Made by a program: the position numbers and the translations under genes. From Petrolisthes cinctipes (taxonomy: Eukaryota; Arthropoda; Malacostraca; Decapoda; Porcellanidae), in contig JAWQEG010001410.1 of assembly GCA_033782935.1 (NCBI GenBank), forward strand, positions 141,001-205,000: DNA of 64,000 nt, given 5' to 3'. The notes beneath the pieces were generated by a model. It made no database searches. It saw only the letters and a program-made list of their open reading frames with translations, and was not told the DNA's origin. Below, piece after piece: positions 51,001 through 60,728 of the stretch (position 1 is its first letter; each line of letters begins with the position of its first letter).

Positions 51001-54000
51001 CCTTTGGCACCCAATCAACATCTGATGAACCTCACATCAAATCCAATACCATTGGATATATAGCAGTGGATGAGGAAGGCACATTGAACCCAGAGGATTT
51101 GGATATCGACTTTGACACTGAAGTATTTGTAGGGGCTCTGGGGATGAGTGACGGTGACGATGGTAGTGGTAGTGGCAGTGGCGGACAGTAGCTCCCGCTG
51201 CCTCAGAAGCCATATCCTACCATGTACTGTTTAAGCTTCAATTTGTTAATATTATGTGGAATGCTATTTATTTCTGATTTTCATATGTTAAAAGTGGTAT
51301 TTGTCAGATTTGGTGTAGCTTACCTGCCAACACTCCGGTCCCTATTGTATTTTTTCTCATAAGAAGTTAATTTTGTATATCAAATTTTCGCATCCAGAAA
51401 GTTTTTTTCGGTCCCTATTGCATTCGAGATGCGAGATCTTACTGTATTTATATTTTTTTCTCCCCTTTCACACCTTGTATACATAAATGTAAGTTAAATA
51501 TCTGATACACCTGTTTATAATTCAAATAAATTAAATAATCTGTGTTTAGCTTAAGAATAATGATGATTATATTGTTTGTTATTTAATCAACATTCAATAC
51601 CATTCAAGTTTAACATGAGATCATCATTGCCTCACTAGTCCTGTTCAAACAACAATTCTAACATTTTACTACAGTACCTATTTTCAACTTTATATAAACA
51701 CTACAGACCCCTACTGTCACTCTATCAGTATCAGTCACCTGGAAAACAAGAGATGACCACCAATGCCTCACCTGGTGCGATGCCTGAGGGTGGCCATATT
51801 GGAGTGCTCACTTGACTGTCACACTCCGGAGCTTCCACCACAATCTCCCCCAGTGATTGACGGCTCGTGGTTGATGCCTTGCTGAACTGAGGCTGCTGTG
51901 ACGAAGATGGTTGTGGTGGTGGCTGGCTGTGATAGTGGAGGTCCTGAAATTGTTGTGGTGGAGCGGGTGGCTGTTGCTGAGTTTGCTGGTGGTGATACTG
52001 CATGTCTTGAAATGGTTGTTGTTGCTGCTTTTGCTGCTGATGCGGCTGTTGTTGAGGTGGTGGTGGTTGTTGATGTTGGTGTTGTGTGGCAGGCGGCTGT
52101 AGCGGTTTGACTGGTGGCTGAGGAGGTTGTGATAGCTGCTGCTGTTTGCCCGCCTCCTCAAAGAGTTGTGGAATGGGTGGGTTATGGTGGTGGGAAGGGC
52201 TGAGTGCCAAAGGTGACACTGGTCCCCCCTTATTTATACCACAACCACCACCACTTCTCCTTCCCATACCCTCTCCTCCTTCACCTTCTTTTCCTCCAAT
52301 TTCCAGTGGAGAGAGAGGGAGGGAGAGAAGATCGATCACCTCTTCAAGCTCCTCGTTGCTTATGAAAGATCCTTGTCGACTGGGATCTGAAAGTTTAAAG
52401 TTTCTTGGGCTCTGAGGTCTTACTAATACAAGTGGGCATTCCTCAATGACCAATTTTGCTTCCTTTGATAAGAAAGGTCAAATTATATATCAAGATGACA
52501 TGGACACCACCATATGATGCTAAACAGTGTGTTAAGCAGACAGTAGCCACTGAAAAACTGTCAATCCAGCAGCCATGACACTCACCTGGTGTAAGAGATG
52601 GGCTGTGTGAGGGTGAGCGTGTGACACTACTGTCTCTGGAGGGAAGATGAAGGCCACTACTCCTTGACCCCCACCCTGGACTGCTGCCTCCACCCCACCC
52701 CTCCCCTCCTAGTGCCCCATACAGCTCTCCAGTCCCCCCGGTCCCTGCCCCAGTTCCCTCTCCTCCCTCACTGGCTTCAGGTACTGACCAGCGTCGATTA
52801 GCAATGAGACTGAAGGGTCCCAAGCCTCCCCCAGTCCCACCCACACCCCCTCCCCGTCCATCCCACCCATCACCCACAGTGGGACCGCCCATGGACCAGC
52901 GACGGTAAGTGGCCTCACTACCCCACCCTGTCCCTGCTGCCACCCCTGCCCCACTCTGCTGCCCATAAAAGTTATAGCAAGCACCAGGAGAGAGAGTGTT
53001 TGCAGGGCTATAAGGTATATACCCACCCCCATACCCTCCAACTGGCCCCACATTGTAACTGGTGGGACCCATAGGACTAGACCAGGCAGAGGGGTTGGGG
53101 CGGGGATGGTTGCCAGAAGGGTGGCGGCTTGGGTTCTTGCCATCGTCTTTGTTTGGACTTTCCACAAGCCCAGGGCCACCTGTGCCTCCAGCACCCTTGT
53201 TGCTAAAATGTCCTGAGGCCGGGACTGGGGTTGGGACAGAGGTAGGAGTAGGGGGGTCATCACGCAGTGCCTGAAGTAGGGGGGTGAAACGCTCTACCAC
53301 CAGGGCAGAGAACTGGTACTGAAGGCCAAGGAAGGAAGTCAACATAGCCTGACTCACCTGCAACACAGTAACAATTACTACAACACTTCATTCATAAAGG
53401 TGTGTACAAAAAGAATATTACATTAATCAATAAGAAAATTAATTTACCCATTGGTAGCATTTTAGGCATCTAAAATCCTCTCACAAACTGCTCTGAATAC
53501 AACAACAGATAGAAGGAATACAATGACTTACTCTATGGAGATGGTGCCTGCGTGTGACATCTGGAGAATCCTGTTGGCGTGACTGTGCATCCTGTAGGAG
53601 TACCAGTGACTGCGTCTTGACGGCAGCACTGGCCACACCCACAGCTCTTGCCACCCACTCCCATCCCTCTGCTGCCTCTCTTGCTGCCTCACCACCAGAG
53701 GCCTGAGACAGACACTGGGACAGACGGCAGGCAGTTCCACACACTGTATTCAGTGACTGTGTGGGTATGACAAGATGGGGTTACAGAATATATGTTGGAG
53801 TTATAGAACTCAACATTAGTAACAAAGCTAAAGAAGTTAGAAGACAATACCAATATTGTAAATACATTCCAACCAATGGGAATCCAGTACAATAAACTTT
53901 ATGCTTTAATGCCAAAGACATTATTCAAAGTTAAAGTACAGGACAACTGGATTACCTGAATATAGGCTGAAAGACACATGGAGCAGTCATGGAGGTCCTG

Positions 54001-54449
54001 TGAGGCAGGGTTGGGTGATTTCTCTCTGCTGCCGGGGTGGGACGGTGACACCACCAAGCTTGGAGACTGCTCTCGTGGAGACCTGATCACAAGGATGAGG
54101 ATTACGTAAATCTTTTTTCTACGTACCGAGAAATCATGAGATCAGGCAGCACCTTTCTCACGTTTCATTGTGTCATCCTTCACATCACACATAAAGGGTA
54201 TTTTTGACTGTGCAGTTCAATTTCACTTATGCAAAAAGACACACACAAAAATATATGAGAGCAGGTAAAAACTAACCCAAACCTGTCCTTGGAGAGAGTG
54301 CCATTGAGCTCTGGTGTGTGGAGTCTGACTCTGCCTGTGCTCCCATGTGTAAGGGGGGCTGGAGGGGGCTTACTGAACCCTCCCACGCCTGCCCCTACCC
54401 CACCACTGCCACCCCCACCTCCCCCTCCACCAGGGCCACTCCGTCGCAT
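45023..54449 (-). CDS. Low-complexity 832-aa protein with helical N-terminus and RRWS motifs (possibly GARRE1-like)
   Basis: Nine exons join in phase: 54283-54449, 53956-54082, 53532-53756, 52586-53357, 51772-52386, 46389-46448, 46087-46177, 45729-45933 and 45023-45259. Residues 6-20 are mostly Gly. Residues ~85-205 look helical (CLSAYIQSLNTVCGTACRL, then FLGLQYQFSALVVERF). Residues 210-430 are Gly/Pro/Ser-rich with RRWSMGG (326) and RRWSVPE (361). The next exon has EELEEVIDLLS followed by a Gln/Pro/His-rich tract. Exon 8 has YRRHS and the last exon a run of ten Pro. From memory, three short blocks in the same order recall GARRE1/KIAA0355 (its DUF4745 region and EVIDFLS), but the large middle of that protein is absent, so I assign no symbol. 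The start ATG is preceded in frame by TAG. A likely 5' UTR exon lies at 55548. Confidence 0.75.
45934..46086 (-). other. Short intron of the RRWS-motif gene
   Basis: GTGAGT donor and TTGTGCAG acceptor on the minus strand, joining phase 2 to phase 2. Confidence 0.75.
47222..47290. repeat. AAT/ATT-rich microsatellite region
   Basis: Short (ATT)n and (AAT)n runs. Confidence 0.7.
47336..48372 (+). mobile_element. Jockey-like non-LTR retrotransposon, 5'-truncated copy 2
   Basis: Starts inside the reverse transcriptase thumb (WFTTNRLKIAPTKSTVTLLT, ILGITYNTSMTFKQHI, MDYASPAWASYL, NRALKIITGC) and runs through the C-terminal CPGC..H..C motif to a (CAA)n tail. A 12-bp target duplication ACAACTGAGAAA flanks it exactly (47324-47335, 48373-48384). 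A stop codon, a (CA)n run at 47460-47475 and a length change near 47880 relative to copy 1 break the frame. It lies in antisense orientation in the intron of the minus-strand gene. Confidence 0.88.
48385..49733. other. Intronic DNA, no recognised element
   Basis: Includes an A-run at 48835-48849 and a GGGA-rich patch at about 48990-49010. A segment around ACACCAGCACGAGGTGGATT recurs in altered form 147 bp downstream. Confidence 0.5.
49832..50709 (-). mobile_element. hAT element nested in the pogo-like element
   Basis: Termini CAGTGTTCCCAGT and, inverted at the right end, the same CAGTGTTCCCAGT. The minus strand at 50135-50332 encodes a hAT C-terminal dimerisation segment (LPHSPAAVERSFSQVKI, then FRNRL). 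The rest of the transposase is gone. The flanking 8-mers TCTCGAAT and TCTTGGTT do not match well, so the host element was probably deleted on one side afterwards. Confidence 0.75.
50714..51191 (+). pseudogene. pogo/Tigger transposase C-terminal remnant
   Basis: FLPQNTTSKIQPLNQELIAN is the hallmark block near the end of the DDE domain. After a frameshift near 50850 it continues as IIDSDSEVEEIESADAAL, a stop at 50962-50964, then an acidic tail (LNPEDLDIDFDTEVFV) ending in TAG at 51191. Confidence 0.75.
52387..52585 (-). other. Short intron of the RRWS-motif gene
   Basis: GTGAGT donor and CTTTCAG acceptor on the minus strand, phase 1. Confidence 0.7.
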
Positions 54450-54855
54450 TCCCTTACACCAACACTACTGCATCTCACCTCCTGAAAAAATATTCTGGTC
54501 ATAAAATGCAATAACCTTTTTGATATTTTATCGAAGCCCCCCTAAAACAGAAGGTTACAGAGAAATAAGGAAATACCAAACATATAAAGCTAAAAATGTC
54601 TAAAGTCAATTACTGAGTGAGGCTCTGTTTGCAAAGAGCTTCATAGATTTTAAAACATTTTATGATAAAATGGCAAATGCAGATGGGATCCATAAAAAAT
54701 ATATAATGATACAAGGACTATAAAAATAGAAATGTATCCCTTCCTCACACACACAAGATTAGGGAGATATACTGTCTTTCAAGAAAGACACCCTTAAGAT
54801 GATTGATATTACTGTAATTGATTACGAGTAAACTCACAGGTACACAGAACATTCA

Positions 54856-55049
54856 TACAGTAGACCCTCGATATACAATGAATTAAAATTTTTATCCACC
54901 AATTCATTTTACACTAACTCTCTTATTGAAGACCATCTAATATTTTACCAGGCTTCTGTTAGCATAACCATACAGACTAAGCTATTTACTGAGCCTGTGT
55001 TAAAGGGATAGTACTAATATTTTTCATCTTATATCAAGGGCCTACCATA
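54856..55049. mobile_element. TA-flanked MITE (GTAGACCC family), fullest copy
   Basis: TACAGTAGACCCTCGATATAC at the left and an inverted GGGCCTACCATA-type right end. The interior CATACAGACTAAG and TTTACTGAGCC are shared with the SINE-bearing copy at 2250. Confidence 0.7.
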
Positions 55050-55547
55050 TCAGCCAAATAACATTTAACTGATTATGTCCAAACACATTAGACAAATATT
55101 GTGAAGAAGACATACTGTATGTCACTGTTATATGAATATCCAACACATATCGACTTTGGGCACCTAAAATATTGATTTTCAGCATGTTTTGGGCCTGTAT
55201 TTTGATCAACAAATGCAAGTTTTATGTACCAACATCCTAAGGAAAATATTGACCTTGTGTTAATCACTTCACATTAATCCATTGCAGTAGGAAAATTATC
55301 ACAATATATCAATTAAGCCTCTCGTCAAAACAAGTCAATTACAGCCTATACCAGCTCTATATATTCCAGTTTGCAACTCTACATCACCTAGGTAATAATT
55401 TTTGCATACATAAACTTTGACACACCACAGTATTCAAAGTCATAACGTAGTAAAGTCAAAACATTTCATTTGCATAGTCTGTCACCACCACCACCACTTC
55501 CAATCTCTCACTCTAACCATTTTATGTATTTTGTCAGCTCATCTTAC

Positions 55548-55690
55548 CAACTGGACTCCTATCTGTAGTTAGTGGAGGAGTTGGGGGCTGGAACAGTGTT
55601 TAACCAAACATTTCTTCGTCCTAACGTAGACACTCGCCTCCCCTGCCCACCAGACGTAAATAAATCCAAGATGTGTTCGAGTGTTGCGTC
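55548..55690 (-). promoter_or_regulatory. Probable 5' UTR exon and promoter side of the RRWS-motif gene
   Basis: On the minus strand a GC-richer stretch ends in a consensus donor (CAGTTG|GTAAGA at 55548). It has no long open frame. It could splice to the acceptor TGATGCAG just upstream of the ATG at 54449. The upper limit is uncertain. Confidence 0.35.
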
Positions 55691-56799
55691 ATCGCTAAAT
55701 ATAATATCTAAGTATAATCTTGTCTAATCTCAGCTAAATTCGTGGCTGACGGATATAAAAGCAATACATCTTGGAAAAAATGAAGCTCATAAAAATAACT
55801 TCCATTATCTTTCAAGAAGTGACATTGACATTCCAGAGGCAAATTAAAGAGCTAAAGTCATACGAATATAAGCGGACACCACAATCGTCTGCTGCCAAAA
55901 CAGAAATGTTCGGAAACTGTCACATTCGGCTTGAATATGGCGCATTCAACCAGAGTTACAAAACTACTGTATCCGTGAACACTATTGTACCGTACCATCC
56001 AGATAATGATTAATAATACTAGCTTTATAGCTGGCTAATAATGCACAGGCAATCTAGTTATACGACAATCGACACCAAATAATTTCTAATTCAGACAATT
56101 ATTCTCCAAAATCCAAAGACCTATATATAGGCTACCATTTCCACTTCACCAAAGACCAAGGATGATAGACTTGCCAAAGACTATAAGGCATAGTATAAGC
56201 TGCTATCTTGTGTTAAAGCTCAATAGTTGAAGCCTAGTAATAGGAAATTAGGCATAACTCTGAGTGTAGTAGTAGACTTCAACACAACTCTATTCCAACA
56301 CAGAAATAATACAATTGCTTTCATGCACCATGACCTTTCATTAAAGATATTATTAAACACGAAACTACAATTAATATTAGAAGCTTACTAAGACTTCAGC
56401 AAGAATCATGATATGCAATTTATCGACTGTTGCAACCAGACTGCAGATATATTAATAGAACAATAATGCTGTATATTAGTAAAACCCCTTGCATATTTTT
56501 GCCATATCTTAAACATGGCAGAGATGGTAGCACACATCATATCAGTACCATCAAAACCTACAAAGTAATAGTTATTCATAAGAACAGATTTGAAGCCGAT
56601 ATAATCCTCGCGCCGATGAAGATTATCTATTCAGTTTATCTCGTCGCAAAATGATTTTCCAGTTTTTAATGTAATTATTCTTTCTGCACTAAAAAGCATA
56701 CTCATTCCTAGCAATAAATAAATAAAAATAACAGTACATTACTTAAGATACAATTAATATGGGAAAAGGTTTTGATATATAAGATAGAGTACTTTTGCT
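55691..56799. other. Divergent intergenic region
   Basis: AT-rich DNA between the presumed 5' exons of the minus-strand gene and of COX4. An 80-codon open frame at 55771-56013 shows no family feature, so I do not call it a gene. Confidence 0.5.
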
Positions 56800-56860
56800 C
56801 CACGGTTTGCTGTCGCCCTCTGACCACCTCCCAGCCTGCCAGAAGAAAAACACAGCAGAG
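56800..56860 (+). promoter_or_regulatory. Probable noncoding first exon of COX4
   Basis: A GC-richer patch ends in CAGCAGAG|GTAAGA, a good donor. The COX4 start codon at 58316 is immediately preceded by an acceptor (TTGACCAG), which requires an upstream noncoding exon. This is the best candidate seen. Confidence 0.4.
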
Positions 56861-57162
56861 GTAAGAAACATTACTTTCATTTTACCTCTACTATTAACAT
56901 TTACCAAGGTGCATTACAATCTCCGTACACAGAGTAATGCAAAGCGGAGAGTGGGATGTGTAAAGGGTTAAAATGGGTAGAATATATATGAAATAATTGA
57001 GGGTATTTGTGTTGGATTCAGCCTGCCGGTGCCATGACGCAATGCAATCTTGGATCAGCTGATTTGGTTTCGTAGGTGTTTTGACCTGGTGCTGAGGCGA
57101 CTTCAATATATTCTAGGTGTCTTGCTTGCACGGGGAGAATTGGGTGATCAGAGATGTGATAT

Positions 57163-57245
57163 CTAGCCTGAGCATAGGGATTCGAACAGGGAAATTTGGT
57201 TTTGTAAGAGAATTATACCATCTAACCACTTGCCGACTCCTCGTT
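57163..57245 (-). repeat. tRNA-like SINE head (degenerate)
   Basis: The minus strand has an A-box-like AGTGGTTAGATGG and a B-box GTTCGAATCCC at tRNA spacing, but the T stem and acceptor stem do not pair. On the plus strand, GGTCGAATCCC at about 57273 is a second B-box-like match. A true tRNA gene is unlikely. Confidence 0.4.
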
Positions 57246-57407
57246 TAGATTGCTGACCCGGAATATTAGAAGGTCGAATCCCGATTAGATCTCACCACCT
57301 TAACATTCACCTTCAAGTCAGGGAGTTTTGAACATAACATTGGGGAAGGTGTAGAGTTCAGTTTGGTTGACCCAGTTCTTGTCTGATGCTGGTTTAAACC
57401 TAACCAT

Positions 57408-57566
57408 TTAAGGGGGTATTAGTGTTGGTAAATCTGGAGCAATTGATTCCTCCAAACTGTTCCAAGTAACAGGTCACCATTATTTTTTTTAATCTGGTCC
57501 TTTTCCTTGGCATACTTTGGAGGAATCAAAGGGCTCTAATGTACCAAAAGTGTATTTCCCCCTTAA
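57408..57566. mobile_element. TTAA-type MITE, copy h (both ends intact)
   Basis: TTAAGGGGGTATTAG at the left and CCCCCTTAA at the right. The interior has GGTAAATCTGGAGCAATTGA and GGCATACTTTGGAGGAATC. About 159 bp, the best representative of the family with 10210-10375. Confidence 0.8.
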
Positions 57567-57616
57567 TTAAAGTTAAATATTTCTGTCTAATGTATATTTA
57601 GGAATAGTATAATTTT

Positions 57617-57934
57617 GGTATTTACTGAAAGAATTACCGTTTTGTAGCAATGTTGCTAGGTCCCAGTATTTTGCCCCGGTCATTTCCTGTACTTTACCAC
57701 GGTTATTTCCCGGTAGTTTGCCCAGGTTAGGTCCTGGTAGTCTGCCCAGGTTAGGTCCCGGTAGTTTGCTGTGGTCTAGGTAAGGTCAGGCTAATTTGAA
57801 TATGCCCTATCTTGGAAATGGGGCATTTGCGGAGGAAATGCCATAGAAGAAAATAGTCTTAGAATGGTCTAAATAAGTGAGCAATGAAGGTAGAAAAACC
57901 GTACGCAATAACGGTAATTCTTTCAATATTTACC
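57617..57934 (-). mobile_element. MITE family 1, copy F (reverse)
   Basis: GGTATTTACTGAAAGAATT start and CAATATTTACC end. The interior carries a local duplication of the GTTTGCCCAGGTTAGGTCC block. The flanking 8-mers do not match clearly. Confidence 0.75.
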
Positions 57935-58315
57935 GTAATATCCTACATTTATTATGACGACTATATTGAAGCTATTCTGCTGGCTTTAATTTATCAACCA
58001 ACATATCATTGACATTAACTTGGGACAATTACAAATATATTGGAGGGAAATAAGTGTGGATTGTGATTAATTTTGGCTTTTACTAAATGAAATAATGTTA
58101 ATTTTAGTACCCTCACTCATATGGACAGTACAAATTTATACCTAGATCATGACTCAGAAGGCTATGATGATTACTACTGTTTATGAAAATGCATGCAATA
58201 CGAATAGTTACAAGCGGTAACAAAAAAGTTTACCTAATCTGTAAAATAAGTGTTGAATAGTTGAGACTCTAACGGGGAACTCAAAAGTATTCTCACTGGG
58301 ACTCTTCTTGACCAG

Positions 58316-60728
58316 ATGGCACTAACACCACTGAGCCGAAATGCCTTGAAGGTGATGCTGAGGCAGGTGAGCAAACACCAACAGATCGCTGCAGCCTCCA
58401 GCCTCTCCAAGATCGGTAACAGAGAGGTGGTAGGCTTTGGACTCAACGGCGATGCCTCCTACATTGACAGAGTGGACTTCCCCATGCCAGCCATCCGTTT
58501 CAAGGAGAACAACCCAGACATCCAGGTGAGACACACATAATTATTCCACTTACTTTTGAGATGTGCACTAGTTAAAATTCAGTTCAGCAATGCAGAAACA
58601 TGTATAAGGGTAGGCTTATGTAGCCCACTTGTATGTCCTAATCTGTGAAATGAAGTAATGAGAGAAGCCCCAAATCAAGCAAAATTTCCTTTAAGATGCC
58701 TAGACAAACTGCCTTTGGTGGGGCAACTAAATTTACATGTACTGATTAGTATAAAATGATCAAGGATGACATAAGTGGATTTCAGACTGAGGTTAAGAAT
58801 TACTAGATTGCACAGACTGAGGATAAGCGTAACTAAGTTAATCTCTCTATAGAAGCTGTGTATTGTTGTATTTACTTTCTACAAATTCTTCTCCCTTAGC
58901 CTATAAATATTAATGCTGTTTTAGTAAAATTTCAAGGGAAAAGAACCTTTGTTGATAAAACTCAAGCACATGAACCAAAAATAATGTTACTAAGAGCATC
59001 TCTTTCCAGTTCCTCTTGTAATCTGTCTCCCCATTTGACAGACTCTTCGAGAGAAGGAGAAGGGTGACTGGAGCAAGCTGACCTTGGAGGAGAAGAAGGC
59101 CCTGTACCGAGCCTCCTTTTGCCAGACTTTTTCTGAAATGAAAGCACCAACTGGGGAGTGGAAGTCAATTTTGGGCATAACACTTATGGGAGCCTCCTTT
59201 GCTGTTTGGATGTACCTCTGGATGAAAGTATTTGGTAATTATATGATAGGCATTAGACATGACTACTCTTGGGATCAAATCATGTAATGTTGCTATTTAA
59301 CCTTTTGCCAAAGTGACCAGCCAACCAGTTAGTGTTGCTGTGCCATTCATCATCTGCCAAAAGTCCCTCATGATCTGGATTGTAAACAGTTATGTACAGT
59401 TCCACCTTCTCCTGACACTCAGTAACCCATTTTATTATCATCTTGGTTTGAAGCAAAGTCATTATCATACCATTTATCATGAAAAATTTAGCACTATATT
59501 TTCAGAGCATTGGGATTGGTGGGTGAGACAAATTTTTTGTCCAGCATTTGTACAGTTGGCAAAAAAAAGTATTGGAACCACCCTTACATTGAAATTAAAT
59601 ACAATTATCCATAGGAGGGTTCCAATATCTTTTTTCCGACTTAACAAATTTTGCCCCTCTTTTCTACCCTCTTCATTCATCCAGTTGCTAACCTGTAAGC
59701 TCTTCCTCATTTCCAGCCTCTGTTCTCTCAATTACTAACCTGTAAGCTCTTCCTCCTTTCTAGCCTCTTCATTAATCCAATTGCTGACCTGTAACCTCTT
59801 CTCCTTTCTAGCTTGAACATTTATCCAAATGATAACCTGTAACCTCTTCCTAGTTTCCAGCTTCTGCATAAATCCAATTGCTTGTCTGCAATTTCTTCCT
59901 CATTTCCAGTCTCTCCATACAGCCAGTTGCTACTCTGTGATCGGTGAAACTATACCATGCGGTCTACCGCAGCATATGAAGTCTACCACCTCACTTCACT
60001 TCATTTACTTTTCAGCGTGCGGTCTGCCTTATTTACAATAAATATATATTAAAGGAAGATAAAAAACACCCAGTATTATAAAAGTTAAATACAAATTGAT
60101 TCATTAATTTAATTTCTTTACTTTCAATTTTGCATATGATTTTCATAGTGGTACACACTTCATTAAGGAATGACACAAGCAAATCATTTGCATCTTTCCT
60201 CGGCACCTTTCAGCAGAAGTGTTCAAGATGCGACTGTAATAGCTCAGTACCAATGCCTTTCACTGTCTTCAGAATGTTTGTTTTGGCATCTGACCTCAAC
60301 CATTCAATTGCTTGCTTGAAACGTGGGAGGATTCTGATGTGGGAGCTCCATATCCTTCCTTTTATATCAAATTCAAGTCATTTAAGCTGATGTGAGATCA
60401 GCAAATTTCACATATTTTCGGGAGAGTTGAGGTCCAGGTAGACAGAGCACTCAGGTCAGGGTGAGGTAGACCGCACACTATTAAGCAAATATCCAGGTAG
60501 ACAGCATGCTATAGCATTTGGTAGCACCCTGTGATCTCTTCCTCATTTCCAGCCACTCCATACATCCAATTGCTAACCTCTTCCTCATTTCCAGTGTACT
60601 CCCCACTTCCCGAGACCATGACTGAAGAGCGCATGCAGGCTCAACTGAAGAGGATGATTGACTTGCGTGCCAACCCCATCGAAGGCTACTCCGCGCAATG
60701 GGACTATGAAAAGGGAGACTGGAAGTAA
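58316..60728 (+). CDS. COX4: Cytochrome c oxidase subunit 4, complete, 3 coding exons
   Basis: Nuclear-encoded subunit IV of respiratory complex IV in the mitochondrial inner membrane. Exons 58316-58525, 59042-59234 and 60595-60728 join in phase to 537 bases (178 aa). The N-terminus MALTPLSRNALKVMLRQVSK is a basic, amphipathic presequence. Family landmarks are DRVDFPMPAIRFKEN, LREKEKGDW, LYRASFCQTFSEM and GEWKS. A single membrane helix spans about residues 113-132 (LGITLMGASFAVWMYLWM), followed by VYSPLPETMTEE, RANPIEGYSAQWDYEKGDWK and the stop. Length matches the family (about 170-180). The ATG directly follows an acceptor AG, so a noncoding exon precedes it. AATAAA occurs near 60993 and 61304. 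The second intron carries a tandem acceptor-like array and two MITEs. Confidence 0.95.
59551..59642. mobile_element. 92-bp micro-MITE
   Basis: TACAGTTGGCAAAAAAAAGT at the left, and the inverse of TAAGTCGGAAAAAAGATATT at the right, with ATTGGAACC shared in both arms. The termini resemble those of the larger element at 62553, so it is probably an extreme deletion derivative of a mariner-type element. Confidence 0.65.
59674..60594 (+). repeat. Tandem ~49-bp repeat of 3'-splice-site-like units, interrupted
   Basis: About 6.5 units lie at 59674-59942 and 60529-60594. Each has the order CCAATTGCTAACCTGTAA (branch-point-like), CTCTTCCTCATTTCCAG (pyrimidine tract plus AG), then a short linker such as TCTCCATACAT. 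The last unit's AG at 60593-60594 is the acceptor of COX4 exon 3. A 586-bp insertion separates the fifth and sixth units. Confidence 0.85.
59943..60528. mobile_element. 586-bp MITE-like insertion in the splice-site array
   Basis: Flanked by an exact 8-bp duplication CTGTGATC (59935-59942, 60529-60536). Subterminal inverted match CTATACCATGCGGTCTACC versus CTATAGCATGCTGTCTACC (inverted right end). Noncoding. The 8-bp duplication fits hAT or P-type elements. Confidence 0.7.

Larger units (their letters stand above)
49734..51444 (+). mobile_element. pogo/Tigger-like DNA transposon (degenerate)
   Basis: Inverted ends CAGTAAGATCTCACATCTCG and, at the right, its inverted counterpart (one mismatch in that stretch), both flanked by TA. 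The interior holds a pogo-family transposase remnant at 50714-51191 and a hAT element at 49832-50709. The N-terminal DNA-binding domain and most of the DDE domain are missing. Confidence 0.8.
46449..51771 (-). other. 5.3-kb intron of the RRWS-motif gene
   Basis: Contains a partial TTAA-type MITE (near 47105-47165), the Jockey-like copy at 47336, simple repeats, and the nested pogo/hAT pair at 49734-51444. I see no host exon inside. Confidence 0.7.

Noticed and set aside
57163..57245. A functional tRNA gene
   Set aside because: Pol III boxes are present, but the T and acceptor stems do not pair. It is better explained as a SINE head.
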